Origin: Lachnospiraceae bacterium
GTDB lineage: Bacteria; Bacillota; Clostridia; Lachnospirales; Lachnospiraceae
Assembly: GCA_900772845.1 (NCBI GenBank)
Contig: CAAGSD010000001.1
Coordinates: forward strand, 1-14,437
Reading direction: 5' to 3'
DNA length: 14,437 bases
Part shown: one piece after another, positions 7,317-13,979 of the stretch
Numbering within the stretch: the stretch's first letter is position 1
Layout of the letters: each line of letters opens with the position of its first letter
The notes under the pieces: generated by a model
The model's database searches: none
Seen by the model: only the letters and a program-made list of their open reading frames with translations
What the model was told of the DNA's origin: nothing
Program-made: the position numbers and the translations under genes

Positions 7317-8309
7317 TTATTGTTTTACATATCTCTGATTTTTACTATTTGGCTTTTCCGGCAATGTCATTTCTATTAGTCCCAACTCTATGGCAGGCTT
7401 GATATAATTTTTTCGAAATGTTTCCTTGGATTTCAGATGCAGTGCCTCCATGATTGCATTAGCGGTATAGGGGACATCATACTCCATTACTTCCAACATC
7501 CGTTTTACATATTCTGACATGCTTTCATTTGTCTTATTTACCTGTAGGATAACTTCATCTAATACCTGATCTATCATACTCAACATAAATTCTATAAAAA
7601 CATCTGAATTTCCATTCACATGACATTTTGCTATTGCATCATAATATTCTGCCTGAAATCTTTCAATCTGGCTTTCCAACGGAATATATTCAAACACATT
7701 TCTCCACCGGTATAACATTACCGTATGCCATAATCTGGCCATTCTTCCATTTCCATCTGCAAAAGGATGTATAAACACAAATTCATAATGAAAAACAGCT
7801 GACACAATTAGCGGATGTATTGTCCCTTCACTGTTTTTAACCCATGAAAATAAGTCCTTCATCAGTTCATTTACCATATTCGGCGGCGGTGCCACAAAAA
7901 TACACTGATCTCCGGAAAAGACACCCTCTTCCCCTTTTCTGAATACACCGGATTCCTCTACTGTTCTATAGGTCATTATTCCATGGATTTTTTTCAGATC
8001 TGACATGCTTTGAGGATTTATTTCCGAGATTTTTTCATATGCAGCATATGCATTTTTCACCTCTTGTATTTCCTTTTGATCTCCCAATACAAGATGACCA
8101 TTGATGACATCTCTCACTTCAGCCAGAGACAAGGAATTTGCTTCTATTTTTAAGGAAGAATGAATGGATCGGATCCGGTTGTTTTTCCTTAAATGCGGTC
8201 TTGCCTCCAATTCCCTGTGATTGCTTATTTTACCTACTTTTTCAGATATAGAAGAAACAAGCTCCAACATTTTATTTGAGATTGTATATGGCGGTTCATA
8301 TTTTCCCAT
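7317..8309 (-). CDS. Fic-family AMPylating protein
   Basis: A 330-residue Fic protein. The core motif HPFADGNGRMAR (181-192) fits HxFx(D/E)GNGRxxR and keeps the catalytic His181, so it should be an active nucleotidyl (usually AMP) transferase on hydroxyl side chains of a target protein. N-terminal SSLKIEANSL (51-60) has the SxxxE form of the inhibitory helix (Ser52, Glu56), as in class II self-inhibited Fic proteins. The C-terminal part (about 255-330) looks like a winged-helix region. The start is supported by GGAG 8 nt upstream. The gene is more AT-rich than the sirtuin gene before it, and a 12-bp tandem repeat lies in the 75-bp gap, so separate acquisition is likely. No separate FicA-type antitoxin gene is seen. 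Confidence 0.9.
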   Translation of the reverse strand: MGKYEPPYTISNKMLELVSSISEKVGKISNHRELEARPHLRKNNRIRSIHSSLKIEANSLSLAEVRDVINGHLVLGDQKEIQEVKNAYAAYEKISEINPQSMSDLKKIHGIMTYRTVEESGVFRKGEEGVFSGDQCIFVAPPPNMVNELMKDLFSWVKNSEGTIHPLIVSAVFHYEFVFIHPFADGNGRMARLWHTVMLYRWRNVFEYIPLESQIERFQAEYYDAIAKCHVNGNSDVFIEFMLSMIDQVLDEVILQVNKTNESMSEYVKRMLEVMEYDVPYTANAIMEALHLKSKETFRKNYIKPAIELGLIEMTLPEKPNSKNQRYVKQ

Positions 8310-8321
8310 TTATGTCACTCC

Positions 8322-8353
8322 ATCTTGCTTATTATCTTGCTTACTATCTTACT
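8322..8353. repeat. 12-bp tandem repeat (about 2.7 copies) upstream of the Fic gene
   Basis: ATCTTGCTTATT, ATCTTGCTTACT and a degenerate ATCTTACT run head to tail between the sirtuin stop and the Fic start. On the Fic coding strand it reads as AAGCAAGAT units ending just before the ribosome binding site. It could be a slippage-prone spacer or a binding site; no function can be assigned. Confidence 0.6.
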
Positions 8354-8384
8354 CGTTTTGGATATCTTTAGCAATCTTTTTATT

Positions 8385-9305
8385 TCAGGAATTGCATAAA
8401 TAAAGTACTTCCGCAATATCCGCATCGATACCGACTGCCTTATTCTCGATCTCCTTCGGCACGTAGGCATCGCCCTTGTTGATGCAGACGTAAAACGCAT
8501 TCCGCCAGTTGTAGGCATACTGCCAGAAATTGTATTTGATAATGCCGGGTGTGTTGTAACCGACACCCAGCTCCAGAAATACGACGTTTTGTCCTCTATG
8601 ATCTTCCATGAACTTCTCATACCGTTTCGCTGCTGCTTCCCATCCGGCATCCTGCACGAAGGTGCTGTCTGAACGAAGGTTCATGCTCATGGGTCTGCCA
8701 CACCTCGGGCATCGGGGCACCAGTTCCGTAGGAACAGTAGACCGAGTCTGTGTGCCTTCCGGTACTGTCAGATTTCCATTCTCAATGCGGTAACCCTGAC
8801 TTATTACCATCTTTTTCACGCTTTCTTCGTTATCGTAAGTCTCATGATGGCAGGGCTTGCTGCACTGGAACAATCCATAATCTCCCTGGGTGTAAAACAT
8901 TCTGTTTTTATCGAATCCTGCCTTTTGAAAACAATGATCTACATTTGTGGTCAGAACGAAATAGTCTTTGTTTTCCACCAGCTGAAATAGCTGCTTATAT
9001 AAATCTGTAGGCGGATCCATGTAGCGGTTCACGTAAATATATCTGCTCCAGTAAGCCCAGTATTCTTCCAACGTGTCATAATTGTAAAAGCCGCCGGAAT
9101 ACATATCGGAAAAACCGTATTTCTCTCCAAAATCAGCAAAGTACTTTTCAAAACGTTCGCCACTGTAAGTAAATCCCGCTGCTGTGGAAAGTCCTGCTCC
9201 CGCCCCGATCACAACGGCATCCGCCTGCTGTATTTTCTCTCTGATCAGAGCTGTTTTATCCAAGGAATCGCCTGTAAATTCGTTCATCTTCTTCTTTAAA
9301 AACAT
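8385..9305 (-). CDS. SirTM-class sirtuin (Sir2-family protein ADP-ribosyltransferase)
   Basis: A 306-residue Sir2-fold protein of the macrodomain-linked class M. The NAD-binding GAGAGLSTAAGF begins at residue 34. TTNVDH (119-124) gives Asn121 and Asp123. Where ordinary sirtuin deacetylases have a catalytic His, this one has TQGDYG with Gln140, the pattern of SirTM enzymes, which ADP-ribosylate protein instead of deacetylating. Zinc ligands are probably Cys148, Cys152, Cys199 and Cys202. Known SirTMs modify lipoylated GcvH-L; no gcvH-L or lplA2 is present here, so the target is open. The start at 9305 has AAAGGTGA upstream and makes a 50-bp overlap with the macrodomain gene; an internal ATG at 9287 is the alternative. 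Confidence 0.9.
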   Translation of the reverse strand: MFLKKKMNEFTGDSLDKTALIREKIQQADAVVIGAGAGLSTAAGFTYSGERFEKYFADFGEKYGFSDMYSGGFYNYDTLEEYWAYWSRYIYVNRYMDPPTDLYKQLFQLVENKDYFVLTTNVDHCFQKAGFDKNRMFYTQGDYGLFQCSKPCHHETYDNEESVKKMVISQGYRIENGNLTVPEGTQTRSTVPTELVPRCPRCGRPMSMNLRSDSTFVQDAGWEAAAKRYEKFMEDHRGQNVVFLELGVGYNTPGIIKYNFWQYAYNWRNAFYVCINKGDAYVPKEIENKAVGIDADIAEVLYLCNS

Positions 9306-10029
9306 TAAATATCACCTTTATCTTCGACTTTGTTCTATCTTTATACTGTTTCACGGTCTGTATGGCCAGCTCTGCTGCTCTCTCATTAGGGAACATAAAT
9401 ACTCCTGTGGAAATACAGCAGAAAGCAATACTTTCTATATTGTTTTCTTCCGCAATACGCAGGCAGGCTTCATAACAGGACACCAGCAGCCGTTCATGCT
9501 CTGCTGTAAGCTTTCCCCGTACAATGGGCCCCACGGTGTGTATCACATAATCGCAGGGCAGGTTGAATGCCGGGGTGATCTTCGCCTGTCCCGTGGGCTC
9601 CTCGTGGCCCTGGCGCAGCATCAGTTCATTACAATAGTTCCGCAGCTCTATTCCGGCGTAGGTATGAATGCAATTATCGATGCAGTTATGACAAGGTTGA
9701 TAGCATCCCGTCATGCCGCTGTTGGCAGCATTTACGATGGCTCCCACCTGTAATCTGGTGATATCTCCCTTCCACAGATAAATCTCCGGGGACAGTTCCT
9801 CCATATCTGCCGGTGTTACCACGCCTTTGGCCGCATTTTCCTCTGAAAGATAGGCATCCTGGATCTGCTGGAATTCTTTGCTTATTTTCCCGGGCATACG
9901 GATGTTCATAAGAGATCTCAGAAGTGTCTTCTGCTCCTCACATCTCCCCGGAATCTGCATTTTGGCATACTGCGGCTGCTCTTCCAACAGCTTTTGGATT
10001 AAATAGTTTCTTCTTTCACTCTGGTTCAT
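9256..10029 (-). CDS. Zinc-dependent macrodomain protein (ADP-ribosylhydrolase, SirTM-linked)
   Basis: A 257-residue protein. After an N-terminal helical region (1-80), the macrodomain starts at about IYLWKGDITRLQVGAIVNAAN, with the ADP-ribose-binding NAAN at 100-103. The Cys/His cluster CHNCIDNCIH (113-122) marks the Zn-macro subgroup, where a metal sits at the active site and removes ADP-ribose added by the partner SirTM. STGVFMFP (207-214) is the second ligand-binding loop. The gene begins in an ATGA overlap with the ferredoxin-fusion gene and overlaps the sirtuin gene by 50 bp, so the three are translationally coupled. As a pair with the sirtuin it forms a write/erase module. The C-terminus is complete despite the overlap. 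Confidence 0.9.
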   Translation of the reverse strand: MNQSERRNYLIQKLLEEQPQYAKMQIPGRCEEQKTLLRSLMNIRMPGKISKEFQQIQDAYLSEENAAKGVVTPADMEELSPEIYLWKGDITRLQVGAIVNAANSGMTGCYQPCHNCIDNCIHTYAGIELRNYCNELMLRQGHEEPTGQAKITPAFNLPCDYVIHTVGPIVRGKLTAEHERLLVSCYEACLRIAEENNIESIAFCCISTGVFMFPNERAAELAIQTVKQYKDRTKSKIKVIFNVFKEEDERIYRRFLG

Positions 10030-10649
10030 TCTCTTACGATCGCTTTCACCGGACAGTTTTCATAACAGTTGCCGCAATGCAGGCAATGGTTCTGCTGTAT
10101 CCGGTACGGTTTTCCTTCCTCGATACACCGTTGGGGACATTTTGTACGACATTTTCCACAGCCAATGCATTTTTCGGTAATGTTATAACCCTTTTTTGTT
10201 ATTGTACCACCACCCAGTGTATAAGTGTCCCGGAAAATAGGATTCACACCGAGATTAAAATATTCCACCTCCGCCCGGTCAATGCAGAAAATGATACCGA
10301 TACTTCTTGTATCACCGGGATAGACATTGGCCAGATACGGCTGTTCCTCGAAAATAATATCCCGCCATTTCGCCTGTTCCTCCTCCGGTACAGCATACGC
10401 CCTCCCGGACATACGGATCATTTCTTTGTATTTTGTATAACAGAGAATCTGCACTCTGCCGTCTTCTAACAGTTCCCTACAAAAGTTCTTGCCCCTTGCT
10501 GTGAAAAAATAAATGGCATCCGGCTCATAATGAATTGCGCTGATATTTCGGATCTGCGGTGCACCGTCACTGTCCACCGTGGCAAACGCCAACACTCCCA
10601 CCAGTTTCATTTTTTTCAAACATGTTGCTAAGTCCATCTTACTGACCAT
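10026..10649 (-). CDS. Pyridoxamine 5'-phosphate oxidase-like flavin-fold protein fused to a 2[4Fe-4S] ferredoxin
   Basis: A 207-residue fusion. Residues 1-140 resemble the split-barrel FMN-binding fold of the PNPOx family (GVLAFATVDSDGAPQIRNIS, then AIYFFTARGKNF). Residues 161-199 carry two ferredoxin motifs: C161-C164-C167-C171 and C189-C192-C195-C199. Such fusions are plausible flavin-iron-sulfur electron carriers. Placed between the nitroreductase and the macrodomain gene in an operon headed by a radical SAM enzyme, it could feed electrons to the radical SAM clusters or to the nitroreductase flavin; that is inference. The start at 10649 has AAGAAAGG upstream; an internal Met at residue 5 is possible. 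It ends in an ATGA overlap with the next gene. The substrate is unknown. Confidence 0.83.
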   Translation of the reverse strand: MVSKMDLATCLKKMKLVGVLAFATVDSDGAPQIRNISAIHYEPDAIYFFTARGKNFCRELLEDGRVQILCYTKYKEMIRMSGRAYAVPEEEQAKWRDIIFEEQPYLANVYPGDTRSIGIIFCIDRAEVEYFNLGVNPIFRDTYTLGGGTITKKGYNITEKCIGCGKCRTKCPQRCIEEGKPYRIQQNHCLHCGNCYENCPVKAIVRE

Positions 10650-10718
10650 ACCTTTCTTGCTGTCACAATTCCAGCGAACGTAAATTCCGAATTGCTGCTA
10701 GTTGTCCTTCTTACTGTC

Positions 10719-11297
10719 TTACTCTACGATCTTCACTCTTCCCGGTCTTCTCGGCTTGCTGTGGGGCTGTTCTCCATTGATATAGCCCAGGATCACGAAT
10801 CCCTGACAGGCATACCCTTCGGGCACTTCCCAGTCATGCATAAGCTGTTTGCCTTCTTCCGAAGCAAAGGTCTCAGAGCCTCTGGATATGATACAGGAAG
10901 CAATCCCCAGCTCCGTTGCCTGCAGGATCATATTTTCCATCATGCAGAAAGCATCCGCCGTCTTAAACAGAAAGTTATCCTGACAGAAGACACATACCAC
11001 TGTAGGCGCATCGTAGAATCCGTTCCGGATCGTAGGATCATCTATAGTGCTTGGCTGCTCTTTGGAGACATAATTTCCTGCCAGATGCGTGCGGTCAAAA
11101 TGCGCCAGGTTCATTTTTCCCACCCGTGTTGTCAGTTCCTTATTATGAATTGCCACCAGCATACTACGCTGTCCACCACCCGCATTGGGAGCATAATTTC
11201 CTGCTTCCAGGATCTGTTCCAAAGCCTCCCTGGGAATCTGCTCTTCGGTGTATTTCCGGATGGAATGTCTTGCCTTGATAATGTCCATAAGTGCCAT
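10719..11297 (-). CDS. Nitroreductase-family FMN oxidoreductase
   Basis: A 192-residue protein with the family N-terminus RHSIRKYTEEQIP (Arg10, Ser12, Arg14 for FMN phosphate) and APNAGGGQ after the first helix. LGIASC and a C-terminal GYINGEQPHSKPRRPGRV follow. The length is normal. The family ranges from nitro/quinone reduction to flavin-dependent dehydrogenation, including thiazole/oxazole formation in RiPP pathways. The start codon is 3 bp after the radical SAM stop, with GGAGTTGTG upstream, so the two are translationally coupled. Context suggests it acts on the peptide product or serves redox balance in the same pathway; which one cannot be told from sequence. A 69-bp gap separates it from the ferredoxin-fusion gene. 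Confidence 0.88.
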   Translation of the reverse strand: MALMDIIKARHSIRKYTEEQIPREALEQILEAGNYAPNAGGGQRSMLVAIHNKELTTRVGKMNLAHFDRTHLAGNYVSKEQPSTIDDPTIRNGFYDAPTVVCVFCQDNFLFKTADAFCMMENMILQATELGIASCIISRGSETFASEEGKQLMHDWEVPEGYACQGFVILGYINGEQPHSKPRRPGRVKIVE

Positions 11298-11300
11298 ATG

Positions 11301-12356
11301 TCACAACTCCTCTCCCGTAATATCATTCCTCGTCTTCCAGCACTGGGGATCCGCACCATAAAAGTCTCCGGTGGTGCCGTTTGCCACGGCGGGACATCCC
11401 CTGCACCATGCTTTCAGTTCACATTTGCTGCATTTCTTGAATTTATCGTAATCTCTGTATTTCTCCATCTGGCAGACCCAGACGTCTGCCAGCCGGTCTT
11501 CCCAGATATTCGCCACTCTGCTGTCGGTGACTCTGCGGCATGCCATGATATCTCCGTTGGAGGAAATGGTAATATGACAGTTTCCGCAGTTACAGCCTCC
11601 ATAGATCATGCCGTCGCATGCGTTCGCCGGCAGCTTAAACTGGCCTGTCTCGTATTCGTACAACGTCCACAGGTGGTCTTTTCTATTAAAATAGGTCTCG
11701 CATCCCGCTGCCTCATAAGCTTTGAACTTCGCATCACAGATCTCTAAAAGTCTGCGATATTCCTGCGGCGTCATACCGGTATCCACCTCACCGCCGGTGG
11801 GCACATACCGCGAAAATGCAAACACCTTAACTTTCGCTTTGACTACTTCATCAATAATATCCGGTATCTCATTCATATTTGTCTTTGACACCGTACTCAT
11901 GATAATACTTTTGATTCCCGCCCGGTTGAGACAGCCGACCTTTTCCAGTGTCAGGTCGAAGCTGCCGGGCTTGCGGAACCAGTTATGGGTTTCACGCATA
12001 CCGTCCAGAGACATCTGGTATTTCTCACAGCCGCACGCTTTCAGCATACGACAGATCTGATCATCCAGATGAAACGGATTGCCCATCAGGGTAAACGGAA
12101 TGTCCTTGCTTTTCAGCAGAACCATCAGTTTCCAGAAATCGGGATGAAGGATAGGATCGCCGCCGGTGATATAGAAATACGGAACTCTGTTGTATACCTT
12201 GCAGAAGTCCTCACAGTTCGCCACGACCTCCTGCATCTGCTTCCAGGTCATGGTCTTCAATTCCTTACAGCCTTCCCCGGAAAAAATATAGCAGTGCTTA
12301 CAGCGCTGGTCACATTCATCTGTAATATGCCATTGAAAAGAAAAATAACTTCTCAT
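11301..12356 (-). CDS. Radical SAM/SPASM peptide maturase, ACGX-system type
   Basis: A 351-residue radical SAM enzyme. The SAM-cluster motif is CDQRCKHC (Cys15, Cys19, Cys22), followed by ITGGDP (63-68) for SAM binding. The C-terminal SPASM region has Cys247, 255, 257, 260, 273 and then KCSKCELKAWCRGC (Cys309, 312, 318, 321) and Cys339, enough for two auxiliary clusters. SPASM enzymes of this size typically modify short ribosomal peptides. The start follows AAGGAGAGGGACAGG. It begins 34 bp after the stop of a 30-residue peptide with two ACGX repeats. From memory this fits the ACGX system described for radical SAM target peptides; that match needs an HMM check. The likely chemistry is a thioether or carbon-based crosslink at the peptide's cysteines, but this is not shown by the sequence. 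Confidence 0.9.
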   Translation of the reverse strand: MRSYFSFQWHITDECDQRCKHCYIFSGEGCKELKTMTWKQMQEVVANCEDFCKVYNRVPYFYITGGDPILHPDFWKLMVLLKSKDIPFTLMGNPFHLDDQICRMLKACGCEKYQMSLDGMRETHNWFRKPGSFDLTLEKVGCLNRAGIKSIIMSTVSKTNMNEIPDIIDEVVKAKVKVFAFSRYVPTGGEVDTGMTPQEYRRLLEICDAKFKAYEAAGCETYFNRKDHLWTLYEYETGQFKLPANACDGMIYGGCNCGNCHITISSNGDIMACRRVTDSRVANIWEDRLADVWVCQMEKYRDYDKFKKCSKCELKAWCRGCPAVANGTTGDFYGADPQCWKTRNDITGEEL

Positions 12357-12390
12357 CCTGTCCCTCTCCTTCTTTCTCTTTTGGATTTAC

Positions 12391-12483
12391 TTACTTATCG
12401 GAAGCGCCACATGCCGTTCCGCAGGCTGCACTTGTCTGTGCCTTGTCCTGTCTGTTCCATCCAAAAATGTTTGCTAATGCCAT
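12391..12483 (-). CDS. ACGX-repeat peptide, presumed RiPP precursor (30 aa)
   Basis: A small gene too short for ordinary gene calling. It encodes 30 residues: a hydrophobic MALANIFGW start, a polar middle (NRQDKAQTS) and the core AACGTACGASDK with two tandem ACG-T/A units (Cys21, Cys25). GGGAGG lies 8 nt before the ATG at 12483. The stop TAA is 34 bp before the radical SAM start. No leader-cleavage GG motif and no peptidase gene are seen. The ACGX repeat with an adjacent SPASM radical SAM enzyme is the hallmark of the ACGX peptide family as I remember it. The peptide's final role (redox cofactor, signal or antimicrobial) is unknown. Confidence 0.85.
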   Translation of the reverse strand: MALANIFGWNRQDKAQTSAACGTACGASDK

Positions 12484-12561
12484 TTTACTTACCTCCCGTA
12501 ATATGTGTATTTTCAGGCTTTCGCCCTGTTGCATTTACAGAATAGCAAGCCCGGAACGGCA

Positions 12562-12641
12562 AAAAAAGTACGCACTTTTTTATTACATAGGCACCTTTAA
12601 GTAACCTATGGACGGATGCGGCCTATCATGTTACATTGTAA
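12562..12641. promoter_or_regulatory. Cluster of three small palindromes between the ACGX operon and hxlR
   Basis: Three inverted repeats lie upstream of the peptide gene: AAAAAAGT-acgc-ACTTTTTT (12562-12581), CATAGG...CCTATG (12586-12610, arms separated by 13 bp) and TTAC-att-GTAA (12631-12641). On the minus strand a TAATAA -10-like box (12585-12580) overlaps the first two. They are candidate operators for the divergent HxlR-family regulator, whose relatives bind short AT-rich palindromes. The palindromes are seen; protein binding is inferred. Sequence between 12484 and 12560 holds only the peptide's ribosome binding site and nothing else recognised. Confidence 0.4.
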
Positions 12642-12643
12642 TT

Positions 12644-12737
12644 GATACCTACGGATTGTTCCGTGCTACGCACTCCCACAATCCGCCACTTATGAGCAAG
12701 CTCATGTGGGCTTAGACCTTTTGACCCTGGCATCATT
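12644..12737. repeat. Internally deleted, inverted second copy of the 1201-1400 repeat
   Basis: The reverse complement of 12692-12737 matches 1201-1246 at all 46 bases, and that of 12644-12684 matches 1329-1369 at 37 of 41. The intervening part of copy 1 (about 1253-1328) and its right terminal inverted repeat are absent. With copy 1 it brackets about 11.3 kb as an inverted pair. Confidence 0.85.
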
Positions 12738-12749
12738 ATATTTTATACT
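12721..12749 (+). promoter_or_regulatory. Candidate hxlR promoter with a repeat-borne -35
   Basis: TTGACC (12721-12726), inside the terminal inverted repeat of copy 2, is 17 bp from TATACT (12744-12749), which lies outside the repeat. The start would be near 12756, giving a leader of only about 14 nt that cuts into the GGGAGG at 12753-12758. That short leader weakens the call. Confidence 0.4.
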
Positions 12750-12769
12750 TTTGGGAGGTTATCTATCTT

Positions 12770-13096
12770 ATGTTGACGAAGGACGAATTACCGGAATGCC
12801 CGGTAGCCACCACAGTACAGTTGATCGGAAGTAAATGGAAATTGTTGATAATGAGAAATTTATTGATGCGCCCCTGGAGATTCAATGAGTTGAAGAAAAG
12901 TCTGGAAGGCATCAGCCAGAAGGTTCTGACCGACTCCCTGCGCTCCATGGAAGAGGACGGACTGATCACCCGGACCATCTACCCGGAAGTGCCGCCCCGC
13001 GTGGAATACGCGCTGAGCGACCTCGGGGAAACCATGCGTCCTATTCTCGATGCCATGCAGGAATGGGGAACGAATTATAAAAACGGAACCATATAA
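12770..13096 (+). CDS. HxlR-family winged-helix transcriptional regulator
   Basis: A 108-residue protein with the HxlR pattern: an N-terminal CPVATTVQLIGSKWKLLIMR, then RFNELKKSLEGISQKVLTDSLR as the recognition region and LITRTIYPEVPPRVEYALS as the wing. Cys10 sits just before the domain, as does the redox-active Cys in YodB and HypR of Bacillus, HxlR members that sense quinones or disulfide stress and control flavin oxidoreductase genes. It is divergent from the peptide-radical SAM-nitroreductase operon, so control of that operon is likely. The ribosome binding site is GGGAGG, 11 nt before the ATG. Its 3' end overlaps the convergent DUF4143 gene by 22 bp. Family is firm; the redox role and regulon are inferred. 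Confidence 0.9.
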   Translation: MLTKDELPECPVATTVQLIGSKWKLLIMRNLLMRPWRFNELKKSLEGISQKVLTDSLRSMEEDGLITRTIYPEVPPRVEYALSDLGETMRPILDAMQEWGTNYKNGTI

Positions 13097-13953
13097 ACAG
13101 GTATGTAGAAAATATCCTGTTCCTTGCTGATATCCTTTGTATAAACCAAATATCTGCACAAAATTCTGTCGGAAAATTTTTCCGTAAATACATCGAGTGA
13201 TTTGTGAGTCTTATAACCGGAAGATTTTACTTCTATGGGAATGATCTTATTCTTTTTTGCTAACAAAACATCAATTTCATAATTATGCTTTGATGTTTCA
13301 TTCATTATAGTATGATAAAAAAGTTCATTCCCATTTACGGCAAGGCAACAAGCTACCGCATTTTCATATAAATATCCCAGGTTGACACTAAGCTTATCAC
13401 TAAGCAGTTTTTCATATATTTCATTTTCTGTAAAATCTCTGTCTTTAAACATTAATGTTACAAATAATCCGGTATCACACAAAAACAGTTTAAATCTGGA
13501 TAAGTCCTTAGTATTCGACATTCCGGCATTTGGATCATTAACATTGTACGACACCAATACTGTCTTAGAATCTTTTAATTCAGCAATCAGCTCAAGTACT
13601 TTCTCAATCTTCTCCCCTCCCAGGACAGAATTAACCTGATACCTTGCTGCATTTTTATTTAGTTCTGCCGGAATTGCATCAAAAAGCATTGCCAGTCTTC
13701 CGGTTGCATCAATTTTGGCAAAATCTGACTCATAACATTTTGCCAAGAGCGAAAAAGTAGTCTGATCCCCCACTGCCCAAAGAAATTCCTCATAATCCAT
13801 GGGATACATATTAAGTCTTCTTTCCTCGCTGGGTATCAAAATATCTTTGACATTTTTCTTGATAGATATCAAAGAGCCTGTCTCAATATAATCATATCTA
13901 CGATCTTCTACTAATGCTTTTATTGCCTGCCGCGCTTTAGGACATAATTGCAC
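13075..13953 (-). pseudogene. DUF4143-type ATPase lacking its N-terminal ATP-binding part
   Basis: The reading frame covers 292 residues with a GTG as first possible codon. It matches the middle and C-terminal parts of AAA_14/DUF4143 proteins: ETGSLISIKKN (24-34, sensor region), then ERRLNMYPMDYEEFLWA, and a C-terminal domain with PIEVKSSG similar to restriction-endonuclease folds. Intact relatives are roughly 400-450 residues and begin with a Walker A loop and a Walker B DE(I/V)Q motif. Here the frame opens exactly at the VQLCPKARQ that follows Walker B, with TGA just upstream, so Walker A and most of the ATPase core are missing. No ribosome binding site precedes the GTG. It is best read as a 5'-truncated remnant. 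The C-terminus is intact. Confidence 0.8.
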
Positions 13954-13979
13954 TTCATATCAGTAAATTAAACAATATT

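Noticed and set aside
10692..11747. A long plus-strand open frame (351 codons) opposite the nitroreductase and radical SAM genes
   Set aside because: It is antisense to two well-supported genes, its translation has no recognisable motif, and composition (many Cys, His, Ser, Phe) is that of a reversed coding strand.
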